A stretch of 64,000 nucleotides of DNA from an uncultured Saprospiraceae bacterium (GTDB lineage: Bacteria > Bacteroidota > Bacteroidia > Chitinophagales > Saprospiraceae). Below the pieces are notes generated by a model, which had not been told where the DNA came from, did no database searches, and saw only the letters and a list, made by a program, of their open reading frames with translations. Made by a program: the position numbers and the translations under genes. The stretch covers positions 62,001 through 126,000 of the forward strand of contig CALDEM010000016.1 in the NCBI GenBank assembly GCA_937942435.1. Reading direction: 5' to 3'. Below are positions 9,294 through 18,107 of the stretch, in pieces. How positions within the stretch are numbered: position 1 is the first letter of the stretch; every line of letters begins with the position of its first letter.

Positions 9294-10328
9294 TTATTTT
9301 TCTTCGAGTTGCCTGATTCTCTCTAATAGTTCTGGTAGTCTCTTGAATATGGCGAAAGATCTTAAGTAGTTAAAATACTTAATCCCTGGATATCCATACC
9401 ACTTCTGGTTTTCCTCTTTGATGTCACCTGCTATGCCCGATTGCGCCTGAATCTTACTATGAGGAGCTATCGTTATGTGACCGATGACGCCGACTTGACC
9501 GCCTAACTGGCTACCTGCACCGACCTTAGATGAACCAGATATACCACTTTGCGCAGCTATGGCAACATGCTCACCAATCTCTGCTCCATGCGCTATGTGT
9601 ACGAGATTATCGAGTTTGACACCTTTTCTTATGATGGTATCTCCTAGTGTTCCGCGGTCTATACAAGCATTACTGCCTATCTCAACGTCATCTTCGATGA
9701 TAACAGATCCATGGTGATGTAGCTTCGTATAACTACCATCTTCTAAGGGTATGTGCCCAAACCCATCTGCTCCTATGACTGTGTTAGGGTATATGATGCA
9801 ACGTGCACCTATCGTTACTCCTTTGAGCAGTTTTACGCCGGTGTGGATGATGGTATCTCGGCCTATTGAGACATTGGGTCCTATCTTGACCTGCTCCATG
9901 ATCTTTACTCCATCTGAGATCAAGACGTGATCTTCCACTGTCGTAAAATGGCTTATACTCACCTTCTTACCGATTGTCGCCTTGTCAGATATCACAGCGT
10001 GATCACTGATATATGGGGCCTTTTCTGATTGCACATCAAAGAACTCAGAAAGATGACTGAGTGCCTGATAAACATTATTGACTTTTATAAAAGTGATATG
10101 CTTTACATCCAATGGGATGTAAGTCCGTGGTATCAAGACGACTCGTTCTTGCTTGCCATAGATATGCTTCTCATATCGAGGATTACCAAAGAATGTCAGC
10201 GTATTAGCTTGGTCAGACTCAATGGACGATAGCCCGAGGATCTCAAGAGCAGGGTTACCTATAAGCGTTCCTTTTACCTTGTCAGAAATATCAGCAGCAG
10301 TCTGCGTACTCAGTTCTACCATACTCAT
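9294..10328 (-). CDS. lpxD: UDP-3-O-acylglucosamine N-acyltransferase LpxD
   Basis: A 344-residue protein with an N-terminal uridine-binding domain (residues 1-100) and a beta-helix of hexapeptide repeats (about 105-310). It adds the second hydroxyacyl chain from acyl-ACP in lipid A synthesis. HIAHGAEIGEH carries the catalytic His, ADGFGHIP is the LpxD-specific loop and the C-terminal helix RLPELLERIRQLEEK is normal for the trimer. It is the promoter-proximal gene of lpxD, lpxC-fabZ, lpxA, ABC ATPase, with 86 bases before lpxC that include the palindrome AGCTATAGCT (9252-9261). A second in-frame ATG lies two codons downstream of the first. Confidence 0.97.
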   Translation of the reverse strand: MSMVELSTQTAADISDKVKGTLIGNPALEILGLSSIESDQANTLTFFGNPRYEKHIYGKQERVVLIPRTYIPLDVKHITFIKVNNVYQALSHLSEFFDVQSEKAPYISDHAVISDKATIGKKVSISHFTTVEDHVLISDGVKIMEQVKIGPNVSIGRDTIIHTGVKLLKGVTIGARCIIYPNTVIGADGFGHIPLEDGSYTKLHHHGSVIIEDDVEIGSNACIDRGTLGDTIIRKGVKLDNLVHIAHGAEIGEHVAIAAQSGISGSSKVGAGSQLGGQVGVIGHITIAPHSKIQAQSGIAGDIKEENQKWYGYPGIKYFNYLRSFAIFKRLPELLERIRQLEEK

Positions 10329-10434
10329 ACAAATCTAACGTATCCAAAAGACTACTTCATATGAGATCAATAAATCTTCTGATTATCCGACATTCTTCGT
10401 CAGAATGCCCCACTTTTGTAACTCGATAGTTATT

Positions 10435-11334
10435 ATGATTAGAATCGGTACAAGAGGAAGTAAGTTAGCACTATGGCAAGCTAACGATCTGAAGGATAAA
10501 CTTCAGTCCGTTGGTGTGCAAAGTGAGCTGATCATCATAAAAACAAAGGGAGATAATGTCCAACATCTTGGCTTCGATAAAATGGAAGGCAAGGGCTTCT
10601 TTACCAAAGAGATCGAGGATGCTTTAATCGACGAAAAGATAGATGTGGCTGTACATTCTCTTAAGGATCTCCCAACAAGTGGTCATCCAGCATTAGCTGT
10701 TTCCGGAGTCTCTACAAGGGCTAACCCCAGAGATCTTTTGATTATACATCCAGATCAAGTCGATGCATCCAGAACCATAAAAGTAAAGTCTGGGGCTACT
10801 ATCGGGACCTCTTCGATAAGGAGGAAGGTACAGATTCACTCATTTGACGAAAGTATCAACCTCGTCGATATAAGGGGTAATGTCCCTACTCGGATTAATA
10901 AGGTAAGAAATGGTGAAGTGAATGGGATTGTTTTGGCAGCCGCAGGAGTAGAACGACTACAACTCGATTTATCAGATCTCGAAGTGATACGATTTAATCC
11001 GTTAGAGTTTATACCAGCTCCTGCACAAGGTGTTATAGGATACCAATGCAGAAAAGATGATAAAGTGAGCAGAACGATCATTAAGGGTGTCCATCATGCC
11101 GATGTATCGGCTTGCACCAATATAGAAAGAAAGATCCTGAACCTCTTAGACGGTGGATGTCAGTTACCTCTTGGTGCATACTGTACCAGAGATGCCAATG
11201 GTCATTACCACTGCACTGCGATACTGGGATCAGAACCCGGAAAACGTGTCGCTAAAACAAGCGCATCAAGGAGCACCTCAGCTGGTCTGGCAGAACATAT
11301 TGTATCAGAATTAAAAAACCAACATCAACTCTAA
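10435..11334 (+). CDS. hemC: Hydroxymethylbilane synthase HemC
   Basis: A 299-residue porphobilinogen deaminase that polymerises four porphobilinogens to hydroxymethylbilane. The N-terminus IRIGTRGSKLALWQ is the family signature, VHSLKDLPT carries substrate-binding residues, and Cys242 in GGCQLPLG attaches the dipyrromethane cofactor. I start at the ATG at 10435; an ATG ten codons upstream gives residues without family similarity. It heads the plus operon hemC, DnaQ-fold protein, hemD. A small hairpin CATTCT-tcgtc-AGAATG (10391-10407) lies just upstream in the divergent spacer with lpxD. Confidence 0.97.
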   Translation: MIRIGTRGSKLALWQANDLKDKLQSVGVQSELIIIKTKGDNVQHLGFDKMEGKGFFTKEIEDALIDEKIDVAVHSLKDLPTSGHPALAVSGVSTRANPRDLLIIHPDQVDASRTIKVKSGATIGTSSIRRKVQIHSFDESINLVDIRGNVPTRINKVRNGEVNGIVLAAAGVERLQLDLSDLEVIRFNPLEFIPAPAQGVIGYQCRKDDKVSRTIIKGVHHADVSACTNIERKILNLLDGGCQLPLGAYCTRDANGHYHCTAILGSEPGKRVAKTSASRSTSAGLAEHIVSELKNQHQL

Positions 11335-11340
11335 TATATC

Positions 11341-11937
11341 ATGTCTATGTACTTAGTATTTGATTCATCTGCTAATGGGCGTCCGAGAAGTTATAAAGCT
11401 CCTCACGATGACACTTTTAATTGGCCTCGCCTCATCCACCTAAGTTGGATCATACTTGATAAGGACTTAAAACCAGTCGAAGATTACGATTGTGTGATCA
11501 AGCCTGAAGGGTTTAAGATAACCGAAAAGGCGCTGAAGTCACACCATATAGATCAGGAGAAAGTGGATGCATCAGAAAATCTTTTGATGGATGTCCTGAA
11601 GCGGTTTAAAGAATCTATCGACAAATGCGAATATGTGTTTGCCCATAACTTAGCTTATAACGAGGGCATCATAGGAGCAGAATATTATAGAAATAAGATG
11701 TCTAGTCCTTTGATAGGCGCAGACAGTTACTGCTTGATGCATGAAGCTACATACTACTGTAAGCTCAAAGGAAAGCGTGGATACAAGTGGCCAACCCTGC
11801 AGGAGATGCACGGCAGAATCTTTGAGCAGGGATATACACCATCTAACCATGCGAGAGCAGATGTGATAGCTGCTTCTAGATGCTTCATATTCTTAAAGAA
11901 GGCAGGAGAGTTAGAAGATATATTTGTTGAAGATTAG
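11341..11937 (+). CDS. DnaQ-fold exonuclease-like protein with degenerate active site
   Basis: A 198-residue protein that follows the RNase T/DnaQ (DEDD) 3'-5' exonuclease pattern along its length: an N-terminal YLVFD strand, a middle VFAHNLAYNE and a C-terminal NHARADVIAASRCF. The catalytic positions have changed. The usual DxE is D8-S-S10, the HNxxFD Asp is Asn107, and the last motif has the His displaced (N169-H170-A-R-A-D174). I therefore infer a non-catalytic or reprogrammed nuclease fold. It lies 6 bases after hemC and 12 bases before hemD, so it is cotranscribed with haem genes, for which no function of this type is known. Alternatively it is an active enzyme with unusual ligands. Confidence 0.8.
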   Translation: MSMYLVFDSSANGRPRSYKAPHDDTFNWPRLIHLSWIILDKDLKPVEDYDCVIKPEGFKITEKALKSHHIDQEKVDASENLLMDVLKRFKESIDKCEYVFAHNLAYNEGIIGAEYYRNKMSSPLIGADSYCLMHEATYYCKLKGKRGYKWPTLQEMHGRIFEQGYTPSNHARADVIAASRCFIFLKKAGELEDIFVED

Positions 11938-11949
11938 AATATTATTCAT

Positions 11950-12606
11950 TTGTCAGCTTCCATATTCGTATCAAGACAATTAGAGGCTACATCTCCTATC
12001 CAAGACATTGCGATAAGACATAATCTTGATATAACGCATCAATCTTTACTCGCCTTCGATGCGGTAGATTTTGAAGTACCAGATAGCAAGTGGCTCTTTT
12101 TCTACAGCAAGACTGGCGTCAAATATTTTTCTAATTACTGCTCGTTATCTCATTACAAAGTAGGTTGTTTTGGACCTGCGACGGCTACATACTGTATGAA
12201 GTATGGTCATGTGACTTTTGAGTGTGACGCGGATACGAAACAAGCTGTTTTAAAAGTCATTGAGCATATTGGTGATGAACTCATCACTTTTGTAGTGGGG
12301 AGCCGTTCTCTTCGATCTGTACAAAAAGCACTGCCATCTAAAGCTCATCACAAAGAGACCATCGTCTATAATCAAAGGAAAATTAAAAAGGATGATTTAG
12401 GCTCATATGACATAGCAATCCTTACAAGCCCCATGAATGTAGAGAGCTTTATGGAGAGCAATGGCAATGCAAAAAAGTATATCGCCATAGGAGAAACGAC
12501 GGCTACAGCCTTGAGAAAACGGTCTTTTACTCCGATGGTATCTGTGACACCTTCTGAAGATGGGATAGCTCATACATTGGATTCTATCTTAAAGACTTAC
12601 TTTTGA
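11950..12606 (+). CDS. hemD: Uroporphyrinogen-III synthase HemD
   Basis: A 218-residue protein with the loose two-domain pattern of HemD. Recognisable parts are FFYSKTGVKYF, the interdomain VGCFGPATATYCMKYG, VVGSRSLRS, DIAILTSPMNVESF and the C-terminal YIAIGETTATALRKR. It closes hydroxymethylbilane to uroporphyrinogen III. HemD is poorly conserved, but position after hemC makes the call firm. The only plausible start is TTG at 11950; no in-frame ATG lies between it and the upstream stop at 11935-11937. Low initiation from TTG may balance it against hemC. Confidence 0.88.
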   Translation: MSASIFVSRQLEATSPIQDIAIRHNLDITHQSLLAFDAVDFEVPDSKWLFFYSKTGVKYFSNYCSLSHYKVGCFGPATATYCMKYGHVTFECDADTKQAVLKVIEHIGDELITFVVGSRSLRSVQKALPSKAHHKETIVYNQRKIKKDDLGSYDIAILTSPMNVESFMESNGNAKKYIAIGETTATALRKRSFTPMVSVTPSEDGIAHTLDSILKTYF

Positions 12607-12636
12607 TCTATAATCGGATATAGCGAATCATAATCT

Positions 12637-14298
12637 ATGTTACAATCCCTTCACATTAAGAACTACGCCATCATTGACGAAGTCGTACTTGACTTTGAAG
12701 GAGGTTTTAATGTGATCACTGGCGAGACTGGTGCTGGTAAGAGCATACTGCTTGGGGCCCTGAAACTCATCAATGGCAATCGAGCTGATACAAAAGTCCT
12801 TTATGATCAAAATGCTAAATGCATAGTGGAGGCTAACTTTATAGTCGATAGCAACATCACCAAGGAACTCGAAGAAAAGGTAGATGCAGACTTCGATAGT
12901 AAAGAAGTAATCATCAGAAGAGAGATCAGTAGCACAGGTAAGTCAAGAGCTTTTATCAATGATACACCTGTAAAACTGAGTGATATAAAAGTGGCGTCTC
13001 AGTTGATATTAGATATCCACAATCAGTTTGACACATTGACGATCACTCAACCTGATTATCAATTGCAAGTTGTTGATACCTTAGCAGACAATAGAAAGGT
13101 CCATGCTACTTATCTCGCGACCTACAGATCCTTCTCTGCACTGAAAGCAGAGATCAAAAAACTTGAATCAGCTAAGAAACAGAATACGCAAGATCTTGAT
13201 TTTATTAAGTTTCAATTAGAAGAATTGGATCGCATCCCACTTGATGGAATTATAAAACAAGAACTTGTTGCAGAGCATGGGACACTTAGCAATAGCGAAA
13301 GCATCATATCTCTGATCAATCAGATGAATCAAGAGTTACAAGAATCTGATCATGCCCTATCTGATCGATTGACTCATTATCTAAAACAGATCACAGACCT
13401 ATCAGATGTCAATCCGCAGCTTGCGGAGATTAGAGATCTTCTTGACAATGCTGTAGAGTCACTTCGAGAAGCAGATATGATCGCCAATAGACTGGTGGAC
13501 AATATCGATGTGAGTGAAGAACGACTGATAGAGTTAACAGAGACCTTAGATCACATCAATAAATTAGAAAAAAAACATAACGCATCCGGTATCGCTCAAC
13601 TTATTACGCTTCGCGATAATTACAAATTAAAAACAGAGGGTGTCATAGATGTGGATGCAACACTCATAAAAAAGAACAAAGAGTTAGATCAAATGAGGAT
13701 GGCCATCCAAAAAGATGCTGACCGTCTCACCAAGAGCCGCTCTGCTATCTTTGGCAGAATCACAAGTATATTAGAAAAGTCACTTTCTAATCTTGCCATA
13801 CCGAATGCCAAGTTTCGATTAGACTTAAAGGAGCTACCAGATTACGATGAAACAGGGCTGGATCAGGTTGTCTTTTCTTTTAGCGCTAATAAGGGTGTAG
13901 CGCCTCAGCCGATAAGCGATGTTGCCTCAGGTGGAGAGTTATCAAGAGTAGCACTGAGTGTTAAATCCATGATCGCAGATCAGTATGGCGTCCCTACATT
14001 GATATTTGATGAGATAGACACTGGCATATCTGGAGCTGTAGCAAAGCGAGTTGGTGAGATATTATATCATATAGCTGACTCTCGTCAAGTGATCTGCATC
14101 ACTCACTCTCCACAAGTAGCTTCTATCGCAAGCAGACACTTTCAAGTCGAAAAAAGAGATACCGAAACCAGAACCATCACCCATGTTAAGGTTTTAGATA
14201 TCGAAGAGAGAATAGACGAAATTGCAAAAATGCTCAGTGAAGATCCACCAACAGGATCAGCACGCGAAAATGCAAGAGAACTACTTGGTACGCTCTAA
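12637..14298 (+). CDS. recN: DNA repair protein RecN
   Basis: A 553-residue SMC-like ATPase for double-strand break repair. Walker A is GETGAGKS at 29-36, the coiled-coil arms span roughly 150-370, the ABC signature is ASGGELSR and Walker B is LIFDEIDTG, followed by the D-loop GAVAKRVG and the H-loop ITHSPQVAS. Length equals the family norm. It begins 30 bases after hemD on the same strand and may be read through from the haem operon. Confidence 0.97.
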   Translation: MLQSLHIKNYAIIDEVVLDFEGGFNVITGETGAGKSILLGALKLINGNRADTKVLYDQNAKCIVEANFIVDSNITKELEEKVDADFDSKEVIIRREISSTGKSRAFINDTPVKLSDIKVASQLILDIHNQFDTLTITQPDYQLQVVDTLADNRKVHATYLATYRSFSALKAEIKKLESAKKQNTQDLDFIKFQLEELDRIPLDGIIKQELVAEHGTLSNSESIISLINQMNQELQESDHALSDRLTHYLKQITDLSDVNPQLAEIRDLLDNAVESLREADMIANRLVDNIDVSEERLIELTETLDHINKLEKKHNASGIAQLITLRDNYKLKTEGVIDVDATLIKKNKELDQMRMAIQKDADRLTKSRSAIFGRITSILEKSLSNLAIPNAKFRLDLKELPDYDETGLDQVVFSFSANKGVAPQPISDVASGGELSRVALSVKSMIADQYGVPTLIFDEIDTGISGAVAKRVGEILYHIADSRQVICITHSPQVASIASRHFQVEKRDTETRTITHVKVLDIEERIDEIAKMLSEDPPTGSARENARELLGTL

Positions 14299-14735
14299 GA
14301 TTAGGTCTAAAAAGTCAATAGATCAGGCTCTATATACTCATGTTTTGCTTTGTCAAAGTCTAAAATATCAGAACTATAATGTTGATGAAGCAGCCCTTTG
14401 AAGTCTTCTTTTTGTCCATAATACTCTTCTATGTAATTTTCGAAATTGTCTGACGAAGATTTCGACATAAATTGATCAACTATTTTTACGGCGGCAACTG
14501 TCACAGTAGTGTGATACTTGTTAAGGACCCAGCAGCTAAACAAACCTTTTTATCGGGCCTTGAACATCCTGGATGGCTTTTTTATACCCGAACTTTAATA
14601 TTAATACATACAAGACTTAAATGTCCAGTATGCGTAGAGTCTTCAGAACTTAAGCTGCACTTAACGAACTGTTCTAGAGATTCTTTATCAGACAAATTAA
14701 GGTGTATTCCATATTAAAACAAGATATAGTCAATA
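14299..14735. other. Convergent gap after recN
   Basis: This 437-base stretch between the ends of recN and the DUF1611 gene holds only the possible 53-codon frame above. No strong terminator hairpin is visible. An opposite-strand frame at 14472-14717 has a CxxC but no family resemblance and I did not accept it. The stretch may be a decayed gene. Confidence 0.4.
14307..14468 (-). CDS. Possible small acidic protein (53 aa)
   Basis: An open frame from ATG 14468 to the stop at 14307 gives MSKSSSDNFENYIEEYYGQK... then HQHYSSDILDFDKAK, a Tyr/Asp/Glu-rich sequence that looks more like protein than like random translation. The frame can be extended upstream to 14543 with a hydrophobic stretch. No family is recognised. 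It could be a real small protein, the 3' remnant of a larger gene, or chance. It sits in the convergent gap after recN. Confidence 0.3.
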   Translation of the reverse strand: MSKSSSDNFENYIEEYYGQKEDFKGLLHQHYSSDILDFDKAKHEYIEPDLLTF

Positions 14736-15803
14736 TTACTCACCGCCATCAGCATATCCCTTGAGTACATCATACAACTGATCCACTCCATCAGATAATG
14801 GGATGATCACTGGCACTTGTAAGTCATCTTCCATTCTCCTTGCATGGTCTCTGATAGAATCAAGTGATAAGGATTGGTTATAAAGTGTGACTGCCAAAAC
14901 CTCACTGCCATAATTCTTTATTAATTCAATCTCTTCTTTTGCAGAAGGTAGATATGCCTTTAGGTCTTCATACCCTTCAAAGAATTCTCTTTCTGGGGCT
15001 ACTTGCAGTATGACACCTTTAGCATTGCCAGATAGGAGAAACTCGCTACCTCCTGGTCCAGAGGGATTTCTGAGAGATGATTGTCCCTCTAACAGTATGA
15101 GATCTGGTTTTTCTTCTTTATCACAACTTACAACTGCATGTTCGATCTCACCTGATATAAAATCATTAAGGGTTGAATCAAATATAAAACCATGTTTATA
15201 TCCTTGCATCCATCCTGTCTGACCTGTGTAGATCATTTCAGTTTTAAGCCCTTTGCGGTTGCACATCTCATAGATCATACCACACGTCGTTCGCTTACCT
15301 AAGGCGCAGTCAACGCCCAGTACTGCAAGTACACTTGCTTCTACTTGGTTGATTGATCCATGCCAGAAGTGTAAGTCTCTTATGGATTTTGGCTTTCTAA
15401 TATCCGTAAGTGTCACCTTGTTAGACTCAGCTAATGATCTAATATCTTTCCTATCTATGAGATAATCATGCAAGCCATTGACAACATCACATTTGTAATT
15501 GATAGCGGCGGTGATATCTGGAATAAAGTCGTCAGGCAAAACACCACCATGAGTAGCTACACCGATAACCAAAGAGTCAACAGGGGCACCTCCGTTTTTA
15601 TAATAATCGTCAACAGAACCTACGATCGGAATGTTGAGCTTCTTACCATCCATCACCTCTCCTGCATCTTGACCGACAAACTTCCTGTCGATGACAGCTA
15701 CTACATTATATCTTCCAGTATATCTCAGCAATCCATGACATGTCTTCGCATGGATGTTGTCTAAGTTGTCATGTGTTAGTACGAGTGCGTTTTGTTTTGA
15801 CAT
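14736..15803 (-). CDS. DUF1611 protein, DgcN-like (D-glutamate N-acetyltransferase family)
   Basis: A 355-residue member of DUF1611: an N-terminal Rossmann-like domain (residues 1-150; LVIGVATHGG near 78-87), then a P-loop-like domain with VLGVDCALGKRTT at about 161-173, TEMIYTGQTGWMQGY and LLEGQSSLRNPSGPGGSEFLL. In marine bacteria and haloarchaea the DUF1611 protein DgcN acetylates D-glutamate and works with the enolase-superfamily racemase DgcA. Here the next gene upstream (33 bases away, same strand) is exactly such an enolase-family epimerase. The D-glutamate assignment is inference from the pair. The acyl donor and amino acid could differ, for instance D-Glu-containing muropeptides. Confidence 0.82.
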   Translation of the reverse strand: MSKQNALVLTHDNLDNIHAKTCHGLLRYTGRYNVVAVIDRKFVGQDAGEVMDGKKLNIPIVGSVDDYYKNGGAPVDSLVIGVATHGGVLPDDFIPDITAAINYKCDVVNGLHDYLIDRKDIRSLAESNKVTLTDIRKPKSIRDLHFWHGSINQVEASVLAVLGVDCALGKRTTCGMIYEMCNRKGLKTEMIYTGQTGWMQGYKHGFIFDSTLNDFISGEIEHAVVSCDKEEKPDLILLEGQSSLRNPSGPGGSEFLLSGNAKGVILQVAPEREFFEGYEDLKAYLPSAKEEIELIKNYGSEVLAVTLYNQSLSLDSIRDHARRMEDDLQVPVIIPLSDGVDQLYDVLKGYADGGE

Positions 15804-15836
15804 CGCAATCTATTTGTCTTTTGTTAATGAGTTATA

Positions 15837-16907
15837 TTATAAGAGCTCTACACCAAGTCCAGCTTTATCAAGCAATGGATATAAGATTCCATTTTCTAAT
15901 TTAAATCCTCCAGATGCAACATCACTGGCTAAGTCTAAACTGCCATCTAAATCAAGATATCTTGTAGCATCACAGGCTAGTGCGATATTGAGTGAAGCAC
16001 TGATACTGATAACGCTTTCATCCATACAGCCCCACATCAATTCTATATTTTCAGTGTGTGCTACATCAGCTATTCTACCAGCTTCAGTTAGGCCGCCACA
16101 CTTCATCAGTTTTATATTGAATATACCAAATGGTCTACCCATCTTCACAAGTCTTAGTGCATCTTTATGTTTGTGCAGATCTTCATCTGCAGCACATATC
16201 TCTCTCACTTCTGATGAAAGTTGTAGCATATCATGAACCACTGCGGGTTTCATCGGCTGCTCAAAAAATTCGATATTTGCCACATTGGTTTCTTTTAGAT
16301 ATTGTTCAAACTTGTCGACATTATAACCTTGGTTAGCATCGACCCTAATGATCATATCTTTACCTACAGCTTCTCGAAGCTTGATACTTCTTTCTATGTC
16401 TTCCTCTATCGACTGACCTATCTTCAGTTTTATAATTTTAAAGTTGCGGTCTTTGTACTCTATCCCTTCTTCTACTGTCTCTTCCACATTCTTTATACCT
16501 ATTGTAATAGATGTGGGTATCGGAGCTAATCTCACTCCAAAATAAGAACCGATAGAGATGTCGATGTGCTTGCAGAATAGATCGTGAAGAGCCATATCCA
16601 AAGCCGCTAACAAAGCTGGTTTGTCGTGGTATATTAGCGCTAATTGAACAATTATATTTTTAAAAGACCGGATGTCTTTACCGATCAAAAGCTCTTCTAT
16701 CTCTGGGATACGATTTTCGCAATTATCGTCCATCCTTTCACCAGCAACATGCTCAGAAGGACTCCCGGCTCCTAATCCATATGAACCATCACTACCATCT
16801 AATCTTACAAATATATTTTGAACAGAATCATGCATCACATAGGTGACTGCATATGGACGTGTCAGTTTCATGTCCTCTTTCCAATAGGAGACTTTCGATA
16901 TCTTCAT
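15837..16907 (-). CDS. Enolase-superfamily dipeptide epimerase / DgcA-like racemase
   Basis: A 356-residue muconate-lactonizing-type enzyme with a capping domain (1-125) and a TIM barrel. Catalytic Lys160-x-Lys162 (KLK), metal ligands Asp190 (VDANQ), Glu216 (FFEQP) and Asp241 (ADED), and Lys266 (NIKLMKCGG) are all present. DLD at 319-321 is the DxD that binds the substrate amino group in L-Ala-D/L-Glu epimerases. Such enzymes epimerise Ala-Glu dipeptides from peptidoglycan; DgcA instead racemises N-acetyl-Glu. The DxD favours a dipeptide, while the DUF1611 neighbour favours the acetyl-Glu route. The two readings cannot be separated by sequence alone. Confidence 0.9.
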   Translation of the reverse strand: MKISKVSYWKEDMKLTRPYAVTYVMHDSVQNIFVRLDGSDGSYGLGAGSPSEHVAGERMDDNCENRIPEIEELLIGKDIRSFKNIIVQLALIYHDKPALLAALDMALHDLFCKHIDISIGSYFGVRLAPIPTSITIGIKNVEETVEEGIEYKDRNFKIIKLKIGQSIEEDIERSIKLREAVGKDMIIRVDANQGYNVDKFEQYLKETNVANIEFFEQPMKPAVVHDMLQLSSEVREICAADEDLHKHKDALRLVKMGRPFGIFNIKLMKCGGLTEAGRIADVAHTENIELMWGCMDESVISISASLNIALACDATRYLDLDGSLDLASDVASGGFKLENGILYPLLDKAGLGVELL

Positions 16908-16990
16908 TAAGTAGTGTCTTTCTACACTAATATGAGATATTTATGGAAATATCAAAGTCTTAATTGCATCACGTTTGTACGATAATAAAG

Positions 16991-18013
16991 TTAACCTTGC
17001 AAGAAGGTTGATGCCACGGCGTTTTGTCGATCTATAGCTTCGTTAAATTCTCGGTGCATACGATTGATCAATATCTCAACAGGAATATTATCGTCTATAG
17101 TGGCAACTCCTTGTCCAGCAGACCATATGGTTTTCCAAGCTTTGGCTTCTGCTTGAGCAGCATCAAGTTCTTTTCCAAAATCAATCTTCCCTTTCAAGGA
17201 CCACATCTCTTTGGTTATGCCCATAGATTCTAAGCTCTTCCTTAAGAAGTTAGCATTGACTCCTGACACTGCCGCTGTATATACTATATCCGCAGTTCCA
17301 GAGTCCATGATCATTTGGCGATAGCCCTCATCTGCTCTACTTTCAGTAACATTGATAAATCTGGTTCCGAGGTAGGCAAAATCAGCACCGATCTGAAGCG
17401 CTGAGGCCACATCTCCTCCATCACTCATACATCCACTAAGCAATATGATGCCATCAAAAAATGATCTTATCTCTTTGACAAAAGGCATAGGATTAAGTAG
17501 TCCAGCGTGCCCACCAGCTCCTGCACAAACACAGATCAATCCATCTACTCCAGCTTCAACAGCCTTTTCTGCATGGCGTTTGTTGATTACATCATGAAAA
17601 ACCAGCCCTCCATAGGCATGGACCGTATCAACAAGGCCCGCTACAGCGCCTAAGGAAGTTATGATAATGGGGACCTTGTGCTTAACGCATATTTCTAAAT
17701 CAGCTTCAAGCCTTGGATTGGTATGATGCACGATGAGATTGACACCATATGGCGCTGCCTTTTTACCCGTCTTTTGCTCATATGCATCGAGGTCTTCTTC
17801 GATCTCGGTAAGCCATTGATCAAAGCCTTCACTTGATCTTTGATTAAGAGCAGGAAAGGTGCCGACAACCCCGTTACGACAACAAGATGTCACGAGTTTT
17901 GGACCTGATATTAAGAACATGGGTGCTGCTACGACAGGCAACTTTAGCCTGTTTTCAAATATGCTCATCGATTTCATTTTACTTTCCATTATGTTGATGT
18001 CATAGGTACGCAT
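16991..18013 (-). CDS. Nitronate monooxygenase / 2-nitropropane dioxygenase family
   Basis: A 340-residue FMN TIM-barrel protein. VVAAPMFLISGPKLV (N-terminal strand), HDVINKRHAEKAVEAGVDGL, the glycine-rich CVCAGAGGHAG and the phosphate-binding LLSGCMSDGGDVASALQIGADFAYLGTRF match the family. It oxidises nitronates or acts as an NADH:quinone-type reductase; the substrate is unknown. Several in-frame Met codons occur; the one at 17968 gives the typical short N-terminus. It is adjacent to the DUF1611/epimerase pair but separated by 84 bases, and may be a third member of that minus unit. Confidence 0.9.
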   Translation of the reverse strand: MRTYDINIMESKMKSMSIFENRLKLPVVAAPMFLISGPKLVTSCCRNGVVGTFPALNQRSSEGFDQWLTEIEEDLDAYEQKTGKKAAPYGVNLIVHHTNPRLEADLEICVKHKVPIIITSLGAVAGLVDTVHAYGGLVFHDVINKRHAEKAVEAGVDGLICVCAGAGGHAGLLNPMPFVKEIRSFFDGIILLSGCMSDGGDVASALQIGADFAYLGTRFINVTESRADEGYRQMIMDSGTADIVYTAAVSGVNANFLRKSLESMGITKEMWSLKGKIDFGKELDAAQAEAKAWKTIWSAGQGVATIDDNIPVEILINRMHREFNEAIDRQNAVASTFLQG

Positions 18014-18107
18014 ATCTAACTATGTAACCTTGAAATGGCTTACGATAATTTGGCACTTTAGGTTTTTCTAGATTATTAAAAAGCATACCACTGTCTAATG
18101 GTTTGTA

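Noticed and set aside
14472-14717. 81-codon plus-strand frame with CPVC and a later Cys
   Set aside because: It overlaps the minus small frame, has no family pattern and the Cys spacing does not fit a known zinc ribbon.
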